Of a DNA stretch of 64,000 nt, positions 11,170 through 24,195 are shown in pieces (the first letter of the stretch is position 1; each line of letters begins with the position of its first letter). Origin of the DNA: Fomes fomentarius (Eukaryota > Basidiomycota > Agaricomycetes > Polyporales > Polyporaceae); the NCBI GenBank assembly GCA_022606135.1, contig JABYQN010000007.1:1240001-1304000 (forward strand), given 5' to 3'. Below the pieces are notes generated by a model. That model saw only the letters and a list, made by a program, of their open reading frames with translations. It did not search any database and was not told where the DNA came from. Made by a program: the position numbers and the translations under genes.

Positions 11170-13050
11170 ATGTCTTCCAGCACGGGTACCACCACTCCTC
11201 TCCAGGAGAGTAGCTCGGTCTCAGTCGTGACTCTGGCATCACCCACTGTCCCACCCCCTGTGTTCCACAATGTGCGGCTTCCATACGCTCAAGGCAGGTC
11301 CGCAAATATATCGACTGCGATGTCACTCTCCGACGGCAAGAGCGAAGTCTCTGTCGAGAAGGGCGTCCCGTCGTGGGAGGGATACCTCGACGACGACCTG
11401 CCGGAGAAGACGCACGGCCACTTCTTCAGGAACGTCCGGTTCCAGGCCTTCTCCCTCTACCGCAGGCTGTTCGGCATCGTCTTCGTCACAAACATGGCCG
11501 TCTTCATCGCAACATGCGTTCGGGCCATGGATGCCTTATACCTTGGGAAGATCGCCATCGCAAACATCTTCGTCGCTATCCTCATGCGTCAAGACTATGT
11601 GATCAACACGTTCTTCCTCGTCGCATGCGCGGCTCCGAGATCGTGAGTGTTCTCCTACCTCCTGATGCGCTGGACGGGAGTTTTGGGAGCGTCCTTGCTT
11701 CTCTCGCGTTCCGTCCCCGCGCTCCGACTCGCGGCAGGTTATTTTTGCTGACAGTATTGGTCATTAGGTGGCCCTTGTGGGTCCGCAGGATCCTCGGCCG
11801 TGTGTATTGCATCGGAGGAAGTAAGGCGGACAGGTTCTATTTCATGCCATCAGCGCGGGTACTGACACTTGTCTTCTTTCATTTAGTTCACTCGGGCGCT
11901 GCAATCAGTGGCACGATATGGTTCATCCTCTTCGCCGCTCAATCGACCCGTCAGTTCCTCAAGAAGGAGCATGTAAGCTTCGCATCGTATGCGGGCAGGG
12001 CCATATATTGATTGAGATTTGCAGATCTCTATTCCAACGCTAGTGTTCACGTATATCATCCTCGCGCTCCTGGTCGGGATGATTGTCTTCGCATATCCAA
12101 AAGCTCGGACCCGTCGCCATGACACGTTTGAAATGACCCACCGTTTCTGCGGATGGACAGCCATTGCGCTCGTGTGGTGTCTGGTATGTAGTGATACAGT
12201 CCCAATGAGCGCATAGCTGATTCTCACCATGCATAGGTTATCTTCCTGATCCGAGATTACCAGAAGCTCGACCAGACGCTGGGGCAAGCAGTCGTGCAGG
12301 CCCCGCCCTTCTGGCTGGTCCTGATCATGACGTGCTCAATCATTCTGCCCTGGCTGCGCCTCCGCAAGGTTCCCGTCCGCGCAGAAGTGCTCTCGAACCA
12401 CTGCGTGCGGCTACACTTCGACTACGTCAACACCCACCCGGGCCACTTCGTCCGCATGTCGCACAACCCGCTCTTCGAGTGGCACTCGTTCGCAACGATC
12501 TCCGTGCCCGGCACGAAGGGCTACTCCGCCGTCGTCTCACGCGCGGGCGACTGGACGAGCAAGGAGATCGCTGAGCCCCCGAAGGAGATCTGGGTGCGCG
12601 GCATTCCGTGCTACGGTGTCGTTGCCGTCACGCCGCTCTTCCGGCGTGTGGTGCTTGTCGCGACGGGGAGTGGGATTGGTCCTATCGCACCCGTCGTGTA
12701 CGCCAAAAAGGTGCCGATTCAACTGCTGTGGACTGCGCCTGCGGTCCGGAAGACGTTTGGTGACGCACTCGTAGACTCTCTTATTGAGGCGAACCCCAAT
12801 GCACTTATTTATGGTTAGTCGACACCCTGTTGTTCCGTGAGCCTGCACCAGGTACTGACCGATCTTCTCGTCCTACGCAGACACGCGGGAGCATGGAAAG
12901 CCGGACATGGTCAAGCTGACGTATCGCCTAGTACGGGAGTTCAACGCCGAAGCCGTTGTGATTATATCGAACGAGCCGCTCACGCGCAAAGTCGTGTATG
13001 GTATGATGAGCAGGGGTATTCCTGCCTTCGGAGCCATCTGGGACTCGTGA
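11170..13050 (+). CDS. TmpA/ferric-reductase-like integral membrane oxidoreductase
   Basis: Exons 11170..11642, 11768..11820, 11887..11972, 12025..12183, 12237..12813 and 12881..13050, about 505 residues. The N-terminal 90 residues are Ser/Thr-rich and probably cytosolic. Membrane helices follow (FGIVFVTNMAVFIATCV, the HSGAAISGTIWFILFAAQST segment, TYIILALLVGMIVFAYP, then FWLVLIMTCSIILPWL). The C-terminal half resembles a FAD/NAD(P)H reductase module with GHFVRMSHNPLFEWHSFATI and the nucleotide-binding GSGIGPI. In ferric reductases the flavin motif is His-Pro-Phe-Thr; here it is Trp-His-Ser-Phe, as in the TmpA-like fungal group. TmpA of Aspergillus affects asexual development, and related domains end some adenylating reductases. 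Substrate is unknown, and it may be a sensor rather than an iron reductase. Confidence 0.75.
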
Positions 13051-13787
13051 GACGAAGCAACCGATATGTTGCTCGTCTAATGGGGATATGTGATGCGAGC
13101 GACCGCTGGGTCCCTTCCTACTAGTAGCAGTCTTTATGCCCCACCTTAGAGATCTTTTCTTGCTCCGTATACTGTTATTGTATATATACTCCGGTGAATG
13201 GGCTCCTCTTGTGACCTGCGCTTTGACTTAGAAGCGTTGTAACCCTGATGTGTCTGATATAGTATATAAAACATCGACGAGGGTCTTTCGCTCATTCAGC
13301 GAACTGCGTCAATTGTGTCGGAAATTTTGAATTGCCCTCAATTGCAAACAAAGATTCAATTGTAAGTGCCTCTATAGACCCCTTACACTGTGGGTTTACG
13401 GGCATACAAGAGTAATAGTAAGACGGTGGGACTTTGTCGTCCCTACAAGTCCATTACGTAACCTCCAACAATTGTCTCATTGGGGGTGACATATGCCGAT
13501 TATTCTGGCGAGGCTCATGATTCCTCCCGCGAACCAACATTGCCGGAGCCGCGCTCGTGGACTCATGGTAGACAACGCTGAGGAACTCTCCCCACAACTA
13601 CCATCTCAAGGTAAGCAGGGACCCAGGCTGTGTACCTTATCGTGTGCAGCCCGCTCATTCGGTTGCTGAAGGACCAAGGTAGATTACTCGGCGGCAAGTT
13701 ACTCGCGGGTTTGCAAAGCCCGAGCAAACCAGGGTCGGTCAAGCAACACCTATCTGATATAACGACATCGTCGATAAATCGCACGTA
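13051..13787. other. Intergenic, 3' and 5' flanks
   Basis: Tandem gap between the oxidoreductase and the AidB-like gene. AT-rich sequence with TATATATA-like tracts follows the stop codon (about 13170-13275). No coding sequence is recognised; small frames on the min strand near 13563-13811 have no family resemblance. Confidence 0.5.
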
Positions 13788-16072
13788 ATGCGCGTAGAAG
13801 AGGGGTTCCAACCAGTGAGTGTACTATCGAACGTTGCGCGCGTTCGGCTTCGTAGTTCCTAACCCGGACTGCGTCTTCCTACTAGGTTCCGTTCGTCGAG
13901 GGAAACCCTTATTCCACCGACCCGGCGCTGCCGGGTCTGCTCAAGCGCATCCTTCCTGCGAATGTCTTCCAAGAAGTGGCCGCGGATTTAGAGCGCTTGG
14001 GAGGAGAGGTGTTGACGAGTAAGCACGTCTTATCCGTTCTCTCAATGGAACCAGCTCTGACAAACAGGCACGTGTAGCCATGCGGGAGTTGTGTAAACGA
14101 GCCACGCCGCCCCAGCTTGTGCAGTATGACTCCTGGGGCAGGCGTGTGGACGACCTCCGGACGTCCGAAGGCTGGCGTGGCCTCAAGGATGTCTATGTCC
14201 GCGAAGGCCTCGTCGCTATCTCCTATGAGCGCAAGTACCAGGAACATAGCCGACCATATGCTTTCGCCAAACTTTTCATCACCGCTGCGGACTCGGAAGT
14301 GGTGCGTTTATGATGTTCCACCCTTAACATGTATTTCTCACCGAACTGGTTCAGACCGATTGTCCGATGAGTATGACGGATGGGGTTGCGCGAGGTATGT
14401 TAGCGCGCCGCTTAATCACTATTGGACCCCTGATATCTTCATGATCTCAGTCATTGAGTTGATCGGAACCCCGGAGCTGAAGCGCGACGTCTTTCCCCGG
14501 CTTACCAGGTTTGTTATCAGAGCTATCATCTCCCGCTCGGCTCAAGCTAATAGTCATGCCACAGTCGCGACCCCGCCCAAGCTTACACGGCAGGTCAATG
14601 GATGACGGAGGTGCGTCTTTATATCAACTTTTCTCTGCGAGTGCTGATGTGAGGACATCAGCGACCTGGAGGCTCTGACGTTTCCCGCACGGAGACCGTA
14701 GCCACTCAAGTCCACGATGCTGATGCTGACTCCCGGTACGGCACGCGATACAAAGTCGACGGCTTCAAGTGGTTCTCCAGCGCGACCGACAGCGATGTCG
14801 CACTCGCGCTCGCACGCACCGGATCTCCAGAGGACGGCTCGCGCGGGCTCTCACTCTTCCTCATCCCTGTGCGCTTACCACTCCTTCGGGATCCGCGCGC
14901 GGTACGCCCGCCAGCGCTCACCAACAACATCTTCATGCATCGTCTCAAGAACAAGTTTGGTACGAAAATCGTGCCCACTGCCGAGCTCTCTATCCAGGGC
15001 GCCGAGGCCTATCTGCTAGGGAAACCAAACCAGGGTGTCAAGCTGATAGCGCCAGTTCTCAACATCACACGCACCCACTCCGCCGTAGGCTCCGTCGCGT
15101 ACTTTCGCAAGTGTCTCGCAATCGCGACCGCGCACTCGACTGCGCGTGAGATCAAGGGCGGCCGGCAGCTCCTGAAGGACACGCCGCTTCACGTCGCCGA
15201 GCTTGCAAAGCTGCATGTCCTCTATCGTGCGCTCGTCCACTTCGTCTTCGGCGCCGTTGTACTGCTGGGGAAGACGGAGTGTGGCGTGGCGAGCGAGAAC
15301 GAGAGCCTGCGCCTCAGGCTGCTGACTCCTGCTATCAAGGCATTCGCTGCCGAGAAGTGCGCAACTGCCATGGAGGAATGCATGGCTGCCCTCGGTGGCG
15401 AGGGATATATGGAAGAGAACGGGATCACGAAGTGAGTCTCGGCTCAGCTCAGATTACCGCTCAAGGCAGAGCTGACCGCACACATGTCCATGTCCGAGCA
15501 GGCTGATTCCAGATAGCCTGGTCGAGAAGATATGGGAGGGCACTATCACTGTCATGTCTCTCGATCTCGTGAGAGCGACAGATAAGTCGCCGGCGCTGAA
15601 CGCCTTCATCTCGGTATGTGGTGCCACAATCCCTCGCATATCATGCATGCAATACTGTCGGACTGATCGCACGGATCCTGCAGTGGGCTCGCGACATCAT
15701 AACCTCTTGCCCGAGCACGCTCGCGGACTCGCTCAGCGGCCCCATCGCCTCCCTGCGCATCGCACTGGACGCACTTGTAGACGCGTACAAGGCGCCTATG
15801 CACCCACTCCTTCCGCGTCCTGCCTTGTTCCTGTTCGCGCATGTCGCTTCGAGTGTGTACTTGCTGGAGCACGCTATCTGGGCGGTCAGGACCTCAGAGG
15901 CGAGCCGGGATGTTGACGTCGAGGTGTTCAGACGCTGGGTCGTCGAAGGGGGCTGGATGTTGCGCTGGAGAACGTCCGGAGGGTCAAGAATCTCCCTGCA
16001 CAAGAACGCGTTCAGACTGACGCGGATATCGTGTATGGTGCTAAGGGCAGTAAGGTCCCCGCGCGTTTGTGA
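13788..16072 (+). CDS. AidB-like acyl-CoA dehydrogenase, with an apparent 1-nt frameshift
   Basis: Exons 13788..13814, 13886..14018, 14078..14301, 14355..14394, 14451..14508, 14565..14610, 14662..15431, 15502..15613 and 15684..16072. The start MRVEEGFQP joined to VPFVEGNPYSTDPALPGLL is typical of fungal AidB-like proteins. Next come QWMTERPGGSDVS and WFSSATDSDVALALARTG (flavin/substrate region), NITRTHSAVGSVAYFRK, and ALGGEGYMEENGITK with IWEGTITVMSLD. These belong to the acyl-CoA dehydrogenase fold, which uses FAD; E. coli AidB protects DNA from alkylation, the fungal role is unclear. In the last exon the frame is lost in a G5 run at 15948-15952: the original frame would end at 16082, but with one more G the protein continues LDVALENVRRVKN and ends GAKGSKVPARL at 16072. 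A sequencing error or a late pseudogene lesion are both possible; a poorly supported intron (15920-15966) could also bridge it. Confidence 0.85.
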
Positions 16073-16216
16073 TTCACATTAATCCTTGAAATATGTTCGA
16101 TTCTCTTCTATGTACAACAGATATAACGTTGAGATGGAAAGGGGAGGCAAGGGGATGCGTGTGTACAACCTCCACACACAGCACCTGGCATGTACAATAT
16201 CTATCGTTGTTTGTGT

Positions 16217-18366
16217 TCATGTACTGGCTCTCCGCGGAGTCCCTGTCCAGCTGGATCGCTGCGCAGAGTGCAACCTGTTGTCGAGGACATGGACGCCAAC
16301 CTCTAGGTGGTCTTCGGTACGCGGGACTGTGAACTTCAGGTTGCTCAATCCCAGCCATTCCGTGTCCAGCGGCCCGTCCGCTTTCTCTGCTAGCGTTTGC
16401 CGTGAGTTCAGCCTGATATGTGTCAGAGAAATCTCAGGTGGACAGATCTCCGACGTGCTTACACGGCGAGGACGGCAATGGCATAGACTAAAATAGTAAC
16501 TTCAGCGTGCGATCAACCATTGGCGAGTTGTTCACTTACTCTTCGCTGCAACGAAGCTAACTGGGATGATGAAGAGCTCACCACCTTCTAACAGATTCTG
16601 TACTCTGGATATCAGGGCATGCGGACGTGTGACGAGGCTAGGACCTACAACTAGGAGACACGTCGTGCTGAGCAAGCTAGGTGTACATGTTAGCATACAA
16701 ATGAACATGCAATGGTTGTGAAGCGTCTGACCAAGTTACGAGGCCTAATGACAAGTATAGTCACAGTCAGCGATAGGGCTGCGCAGGAGCACTGCATCTG
16801 GTATACCTGTGCTACATGCATACACGATCAAAATGTCGAGGAGGGTGTCGGTCCTGCAGATTCAATAGCGGAGTGAGCGGCTACTATCTGGGATGCTCAG
16901 GCTGTAGAGTGAGTAGACGATTCTCACCGCTTGATCCCAGTGCGACTCTTGTGCAGACTTGTGACCAGACCAACAAGGATCACAATGTCTACAGCGGCTG
17001 TGATCGCAAAACACGCGGACACAAGCCACTAGTGCATGTCAGTCAGCAGTGTGTAGCATAGACACGAATTAGAATATGACCTTGCTCACATTGTAATCGA
17101 TCCACTCGGAGTATGTGTTGTGAACCACGCTAGATAGGTGTATATGGATCAGCACCAGGACATCAGCAGCGAGGTCGATACTGACAGTTCTACTGTGAGG
17201 GCTAGAGGGGCATTGTCACGAGCTCCAAGTTGAGGACAAGCCTTGAGTGCGCTCTTACCGATGGCAAGTCCTACATGAAGTTCGTCATCCTTGCGCCAGA
17301 CCCATGACATGCATATCAAGACGTACCTGATGCAACCGCTACCACGGATGACTGCAAAATAGTCAGGACGCTATCTTTCCGGTCATATCAGCCCGTCACG
17401 GACGTACTGCGATAAAGATATACCATCGCCTTAGATAGTGTGGCAACACTGTGTTTGGTTAGCAGATTTGGACTATTTATTGCTATGTTACAAAGAAATT
17501 GCTTACCATAGTAGAGCCTACGTATAAAGAAACTGGAGCAGAGGGGCATCAAGTATTGAACGACATCAATAGAGCTCAGCACCTACTATTGGCAGAGAAC
17601 GATGTTGATCGTCTGGGGTAGATATCATCAATAGTACAGCACGCATCAACTTGAAGAATGTTGACTCGGAGGCTCACTAATATCAGTGGCTGGAACTAGA
17701 GGGAGTCTCGGCAAATTGAATCTTCGTTTTCCATCGACCAATGCATCAAAGACAGGAGGGACATACGGAGAGTGTGCTGGGGTTGGAGACCATGAGCCCA
17801 CTGACATTTGAGTGAATCCTTAACTGATAGCTGTACACTTACAGGTTACTGCTCGAAGTCACCTCCCAATTGCCAAAGTTGAGAACCATGTAGAAGTAGC
17901 TAATGAGGTGGATCGTCGTCAACCATCCTTAGCAAGCAATTGATGACACGTACGATGCGTAGCTTGCGAGAGCGGTATGTGCAGTCTCTCCGATTCTTGA
18001 TCGATTCGACGGGTCAGCACAATACTAGAAGGTGAAGATCGGACAAGGACGAGATTACGCACAGTATGGCGGTCACCTATGTTGCGGCCGATCATCAGTG
18101 TGCCAACATGCGGGTGTCCCGCTGAGGTACACAATACATACTCACCAGTGCCTTGAATAAGTGTAAGTCGCTTTTGTACATGCGCATGTAGGCAAAAACC
18201 TGGCAAAGTATCACGCCGAACAATCTAATCATAGTGTAAATCATAGGTGAGCTGACCCAACCCAAAGACATCATGAGCATGACAGAGACCCTTACATAAG
18301 CGTTAGACATAAGGCGACCAGCCCGGAGGTCAATGTGGTGTGCAGAGGCGCAGAGATCGGTAACAT
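16217..18366 (-). CDS. DUF6534-family membrane protein, copy A
   Basis: First exon starts at 18366 (MLPISAPLHTTLTSGLVALC) and is followed by LFGVILCQVFAYMRMYKSD, the second-helix motif of fungal seven-helix DUF6534 proteins. The third exon holds WLTTIHLISYFYMVLNFGN, matching the family's HTLY...YLVTNFGN segment. Later exons give a Phe-Ile-Arg-Arg-Leu-Tyr stretch and LPHYLRRWYIFIA, and the last exon begins with the hallmark LNSRQ and runs to a stop at 16217. Splice phases agree for the exons checked; the middle exons (about 17400-17750) are not fully resolved, so some damage is possible there. It is one of three long copies in the window. Function is unknown; the family is greatly expanded in Agaricomycetes and is presumed to be membrane bound. 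Confidence 0.65.
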
Positions 18367-19793
18367 GGTAGAGAGTATGTCGACCCGCAACTGGGGTTCG
18401 CACAATATCAAACCACAGTAGCTGCGTGCTGCATCTTATACGAATACAGTGACAGGAGAATGGTATCAGGACTCGTGCCTCCATTTCTGCGCTCTCAATC
18501 CCGAATGTGTTACTCATCGACTTCCAGAAGTATTGGTAGCTGCACGTCGGACACATGAGAGAACCGAACGTCGACGTGGTCCATGGGGTCCGTCTAGCGC
18601 TGGATGGAACGATGGATTGCCCCCTCATACGCTTCGTAATTGCGTGTACGGCCTAGTTAACGGGCTAGTCCCAGTCATATCAGTTAGGTTAAGTGAGTAC
18701 CTTGTTATGTCCGAGTTCCAAGGGATGGGGGGAACGAACGCCGACCGTGAGTCCACGCCCGCGCGACTCGGAGCAGTGTGGGCCAGGGCGCTAGTTTGTC
18801 CGAAGCGGGATGGGGGTGCCGGACATGGGACTGGAACTGCCTAGGTACAGAACATCTAAGTTCTGAACGACACCTGAGGACGCCGATGGAACAGCGCTTT
18901 ATACTTCGGGTTTCCTGATGCATGTCTTTGTAATAGTATGATTGGAGGACAGCGTCACGAGAACGCAGGAAGCTGTGCAGAGCCGTGTTACGGGCAAAGT
19001 TAAGTTAGATGTTACTGCGCCTTGCATGATTGCGTGAACACGCAAATATTTCTCACCGAATCCGCGTGCAGTAGTTTAGCAATGGGAATAGATGATCTGC
19101 TCCTCGTCTTTGTGAAAGAAGAGCCATTTGCAAGAATTTCACAACCAAACGCAGGCTTTGCCACTACCCGCGGAAAAGATATGTACAGTCGGGCCATGAA
19201 TGGCTGGTTCATACGGTAATGATAGACAGCAACGTAAATTTTTAGTTGCTGAGAGGCATAACATGCAGCAAAGCCAGCTGTTCTGGCTTCAAATTTTCTT
19301 TTCCGAAACAGTGTTCGCTCGCATTTTTTGGGCAGTTGGCGCTGCCGGGCATTCATTTCCGAAATAGCTGTGTTTGCATATCACGGCCAGTTGAGCGATT
19401 TCGTTACGGGATGGCGCATAAAATGGTACTGGGCATCTGGCTGGCATACTACCCTGAGCTAGGCAGAATATGGTGGCAATAGAGTGGCATACGCGGCCAT
19501 ATTCAGCTCAGCTCAGGGGGGGTTATGTGTGCAGGGCCGAAATCGATATGCATCATGTCAGTTCCAGCCAGTGATAAACAACCCTGGCTACTACGTGACG
19601 TAACGGTTGAGCTATGTGTGACCATGTTACACATCTCGGCATACAACAGATCTAATGTTGAGATGGAAAGGGGAGGGAAGGGGATGCGTACGTACAACCT
19701 CGACACAGAGCACCGTGACTGGCATGATGCCCATGATGTACAATATCCACTGTTACTTATGATCATGTATGCTGAAAACTACTCCTGGACGCA
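18367..19793. other. Spacer between DUF6534 copies A and B
   Basis: 18367 to about 18545 is the upstream flank shared by all three DUF6534 copies. From there to about 19635 the sequence is not shared and no gene is recognised on either strand. 19640-19793 is the 3' flank of copy B and matches the 3' flanks of copies A and C, including the run GTTGAGATGGAAAGGGGAGG. Confidence 0.6.
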
Positions 19794-21930
19794 TTATAGG
19801 AGGCCTTCCGTCACGTTGGGTTGGATTATGTATTTCTCCTGATTGCGAGAGCGCTGGTCAGAGTGCAGCGACCCGTGGTCAAGGACTTGGACGTCAACCT
19901 CTACGTGGTCTTCGGTACGCGGGACTGTGAACTTCAGGTTGCTCAATCCCAGCCATTCTGTGTCCAGCGGTCCGTCTGCTTTTTCTGCTAGCGTTTGCCG
20001 TGAGTTCAGCCTGGAGTATGTCAGAGAAATCTCAGGTGGACAGATCTCCGACGTGCTTACACGGCGAGGACAGCAATGGCATAGACTGGAATAGTAACTT
20101 CAGCGTGCGATCAACCACTGGCGAGTTGTTCACTTACTCTTTGCTGCAACGACGCTGACTGGGATGATGAAGAGCGCATCACCTTCTAACAAATTCTGTA
20201 CTCTGGATATCAGGGCATGCGGACGTGTGACGAGACTGTAGCTTACAACCAGGAGACATGTGGTACTGAGGAAGCTGGCTGTACGTGTTAGCATACGAAT
20301 GAACGTGCAGCCTACGTGAACCGTCTTACCAGGTGACGAGGCCTGTTGCCATGTATATTTGTAGTCAGTGACGGTTCTCGCATGCGCACTGCACCTGACA
20401 TACCTGTGCTACATGCATACACGATCAAAATGTCGAGAAGGGTGTCGGTCCTGAAGATTGAACGTGAGAATGAGCTGCCATCCGGGATAATACTCAAGAT
20501 TGAGCAGATGACTCTCACCGCTTGATCCCAGTACGACTCTTGTGTAGACTAGTGACCAGACCAACAAGGATGATGATGTCCGCAGCGGCTGTGATCGCGA
20601 AGCATGCGGATACAAGCCACTATTACATGTCGGTCAGTAGTTTGAAGATTTAGCACAGACACGATTTTGATTATTTCACCTTGTAATTTAACCACTCAGA
20701 ATAGGAGCTGTGAACGACCCTAGATAGGTGTATATGACATCAGCACCAGAACACCAGCACCGAGGTCAATACTCACAGTTCTACTGTGAGGACTAGAGGG
20801 AAATTGGGAAATGAGCTCTAAGTCCCGGATGGGCCTTGAATGCACTCTTACCGATAGCAAGTCCTGCATGAAGTCGGTTATCCTTGTGCCGAGTCCACGT
20901 CATACAGATCAAGACGTACCTGTTGCAGATAATACCAGGGAGAACTGCAAAATAGTCAGGACGCGATCTTTCTGGCCGTCTCAGCCTGTGGACGTACTGC
21001 GAGAAAGATATAATATCGCCTGAGACAATGTGGCAGCACTGCGTTTGAATAGCAGATCTGGTCGAATTATTGCTAGATCACAAAGAAATGGCTTACCATA
21101 GTAGAGCCTATGGATGAAGATACTGGGGCAGAAAGGCATCAAGGTAGGAAAACAACATCAAGAGGGCTCGAACACCCACTATTGGCAGAGAAGGATGTCA
21201 ATCGTCTATGATAGATGTCATCAGTAATACTGCAATCACCAACATAGGGGATGTTGACTCGGAGCCTCACCAATATCAGTGGTTGGAACTAGAGGGAGTC
21301 TTAGCAAAGCCAGTCTTCCATCAATCGAGACATCAAAGAACAGAAGGGACATACGGAGAACGTGCTGCTTCTGGGGTCGAAAACCGTGAGCCGCCTAAGT
21401 AAAACCTCAACCAACAACTGTATACTTACAAGTTACTGCCCGAGGTCACTTCCGGATTACCAAAGTTGAGAATCATGTAGAAGTAGCTAATGAGGCGGAT
21501 CGTCGTCGATCATCCTGGACAAGTAACTGATGGCACATACGATGCATAGCTTGCTAGAGCGGTATGTGCGGCTTCTCCAATCCTTGATCGAGCCGACGGG
21601 TCAGCACAATGCTACAAGGTCAAGATCGGACATGGTTGATATTACGCACATTATCGCGGTCACCTTGCGTAAATCGATCATCATTATGCCAACATGTGAT
21701 TGCCCCTCTGAGGTATATACTCACCAGTGCTTTGAACACGCGTCCGTCGCTTTTGTACGTGCGCGCATACGTGAAAACCTGGGATAGTATCACGCCGAAC
21801 AATCTAGTCACGGTGTCAATGCTGACCCAACCCAAAGACACCATGATCATAAAGATCCTTACAAGAGCGTTATACATAGGGCAACCAGCCCGCAGGTCAG
21901 TGTGGTGTGCAAGGGCGCAATGGTTGGCAT
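19794..21930 (-). CDS. DUF6534-family membrane protein, copy B
   Basis: Paralogue of copy A over its whole length, with the same exon order. Start at 21930 (MPTIAPLHTTLTCGLVALC), then LFGVILSQVFTYARTYKSD, then an exon with LISYFYMILNFGN; the last exon begins LNSRQTLAEKADGPLDTEWL and stops at 19794. The protein end differs from copy A (it reads to NVTEGLL). An in-frame stop appears if the fourth exon is joined as in copy C, so the middle is unresolved and it could be a pseudogene. Sequence outside about 19640-22105 is unrelated to the other copies. Nothing about regulation or function can be inferred. Confidence 0.55.
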
Positions 21931-23258
21931 CGTGGAGGAGGGTATGTCGGGAGTGATTCCCCCGCAACTTGGGTTTGCACGATATCAAACCATGGCTGCG
22001 TGCTGCAACTTATACGATTATAGTAACAGGAGAATGGTGTCAGGAGTTGTGCTTCCATTCTTGCGCTCTCAATCTCAAAGGTGATACTCATCGACTTCTA
22101 GATGAAGGAAGAACGGCCATGCTCGCATATCACTGGTGTTGCTGTGAACTTGTTATCAGCATCCCGTATAAATTAGTTCCGGATATCCGCAGCTGCACGG
22201 ATATGATTGGAAGACAACCCCACGATACCGCAGGAAACCAGTACACTGAGTATAGATAGATATCGGCGAGGATTGTATGGCGTCTCGAGCGCAACTCCTG
22301 CGAAAAAGACACTCATGCTGCGGCGTCTACCTGTGATTTAGTGAACGACGGACCGAGTCGAAGAATGGAAGAATGATTGGCATTGTTCCTTTGTGGGCGG
22401 TATGAACGAGCTGACTCACGTAGGCTCCCCGAGACCGAGCAATGGAAGATGCTGACCGGGCGTCAGCGGCTAGAGACCAATATCTCCATTCGACAATCCC
22501 TACGGTTGGCATATATGGATCTGAGGTTCGTTCGGTTTCGTATCCCGCAGTTCCGCAGGAAGTTGCTCCAAGACCTATGTCAGAGAGTATCAATCATGCC
22601 ACAAGCTTCTGAACGAGTTGACGGTCGTCTGTGGAGTTACGTCAAACGATGACTTGAACTGGGGTCAAGGAATGAGTTGGGAATGAACAAATCGGACAAC
22701 TACTCACCAGGGGCGCTGTATCCCAACTTCATACTCGCCGTGAGCGCCAGTGGAGGGCCATCGAGCTGCCAATCTATGGGAGGTTGGGTTGCCTACTTTC
22801 CAGGCGTACAAAGCCACTAGCGGTGATGGTTACCCGTCATTCATGTCTGTAGCCGAAGTGTTCTTTCGGAAGAACTTCTCTTAGCGATTCGAGGAAGAAC
22901 AAATGTTACGGGAAACAGACGAAGAAACACTGACATGATGGATGACTACGTCCCATACAGCTCACTTCTGTGGACGGGATGCGCTGCGAGATGCAGTCAA
23001 CTTGGCATATCTGTGAGCCGAGGGCAGTGAATTTTCACCACCATCGCTCCGCAAGAATGACATCGGGAAGGGTGCCATATTCTGCAACAAAGAAGTCGGA
23101 GATATAGGCTGAGCTAGTGATACGATTATATGATATTTCAGGGATACAGATACAGCGATCTGGTCAGGCTATGTTGTCCTTGCTATGCGGAGTACGGAAC
23201 GATATGACATCTGTCGCACAAGACTCAGCACAGCATACAGTCAGAACTTCGGAGATAC
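21931..23258. other. Intergenic, shared flank then unrecognised sequence
   Basis: 21931 to about 22105 continues the upstream homology of the DUF6534 copies. The remaining 1.1 kb has no recognisable gene; the longest plus frame (22377-22652) resembles nothing known. Confidence 0.5.
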
Positions 23259-23981
23259 TCACCCTAACAATCCCCGACCTCCCCATCCCCGTCTCGGAAC
23301 GAACGTCAGTGTCACTCGGCGATCACCGACCCGTAAGACCTCAACCCCTATCTCGTGCTACCTCCCAGGATGAGTTATTTGTCACTGAGCATGGTATCGG
23401 GAATCGGAACTCACGTTCTCTTGCGCGGCAACGAGCTCAGCCAACGGCTGCAATGACGATGAGCTGAAGGATGACTTATTCAGCGGCCCGAAGGACAATA
23501 CGAGGTCCTCTCGCAAGAGTCCCTGCATACGTTTGTCGTGAGCTTCATCCGCTAAGGATGATGAGTAAGTACTCACCGCGGCCGCGGCCGGACTACCAGG
23601 TGCAACACCATCAACTCTAGCAAATGGCTCGAGCGATGCTCCGGAAATGGCGGTGACCATTGAGCTCTCCTCAGGCTGGCTCCCGGTGCTGGGATTGTAG
23701 ACACTTTGTAACGCCACCATGATTCTGTCCATGAGGGCCTTGTGGTCGTTTCGTAGCTCAATGATCCGCACGCGAGCATGTCGTACCGCCCACAAGTCTA
23801 TGTCGTCTCTAGGAAACCCTTCCGCGTCGAGAAGAGGGCTGTCCATTGTCACGGAATTGGTTTTGAGGATGGAGAACTGGGCCTCCATCTCGGCTTCGAT
23901 GGCATCTTTGCGAGCCATAAGACCGCGGACATTCTCAGCAGACGGCGTGTTGTTCATTCTAGGAGGTAGCGTGAACCCCAT
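23259..23981 (-). CDS. NAS2: 26S proteasome assembly chaperone NAS2 / PSMD9 (p27)
   Basis: Exons 23577..23981, 23415..23522 and 23259..23357; 203 residues, close to the family length. The N-terminal coiled-coil domain (LMARKDAIEAEMEAQFSILK) is followed by the signature PLLDAEGFPRDDIDLWAVRH and ARVRIIELRNDHKALMDRI. A C-terminal PDZ domain reads PFARVDGVAPGSPAAAAGL, LVLSFG and ends VEVLRVGDRRVTLTFVPRRG and WGGRGLLG, the typical final strand and tail. NAS2 binds the C-terminus of the ATPase subunit Rpt5 and holds back premature assembly of the 19S base. It diverges from ALG6 with 214 bp between the two start codons. The last acceptor was chosen (CAC after GTAG) because only that one keeps the conserved frame. 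Confidence 0.9.
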
Positions 23982-24195
23982 TACAGCGTAAGATGGTGGT
24001 CACCGTAGATGGTGTTAGTGAGTGAATTCAAGAAGAGATCCGAGTCTATCATCGTCCCGCTCGCGCGTCTGGTATACTCCTTAACTGGACATGCCTTCAT
24101 ATGGCAATTCTGGCTACCAGTGAGTGGCGGCACTGGGTTGGGCGCCGACATCCTTCACATTGTGCTTTCGTCTCTCTCTTTGGCTCGTGGACGAC
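23982..24195. promoter_or_regulatory. Divergent promoter between NAS2 and ALG6
   Basis: The 214 bp between the two start codons must hold both 5' untranslated regions and promoters. No clear TATA box is visible. The arrangement allows co-regulation, but the products belong to different pathways, so this is inference from geometry only. Confidence 0.5.

Noticed and set aside
15920..15966. A 47-nt intron restoring the AidB-like frame
   Set aside because: Weak donor (GTGTTC), and it would remove residues that fit the family well; a 1-nt loss is simpler.
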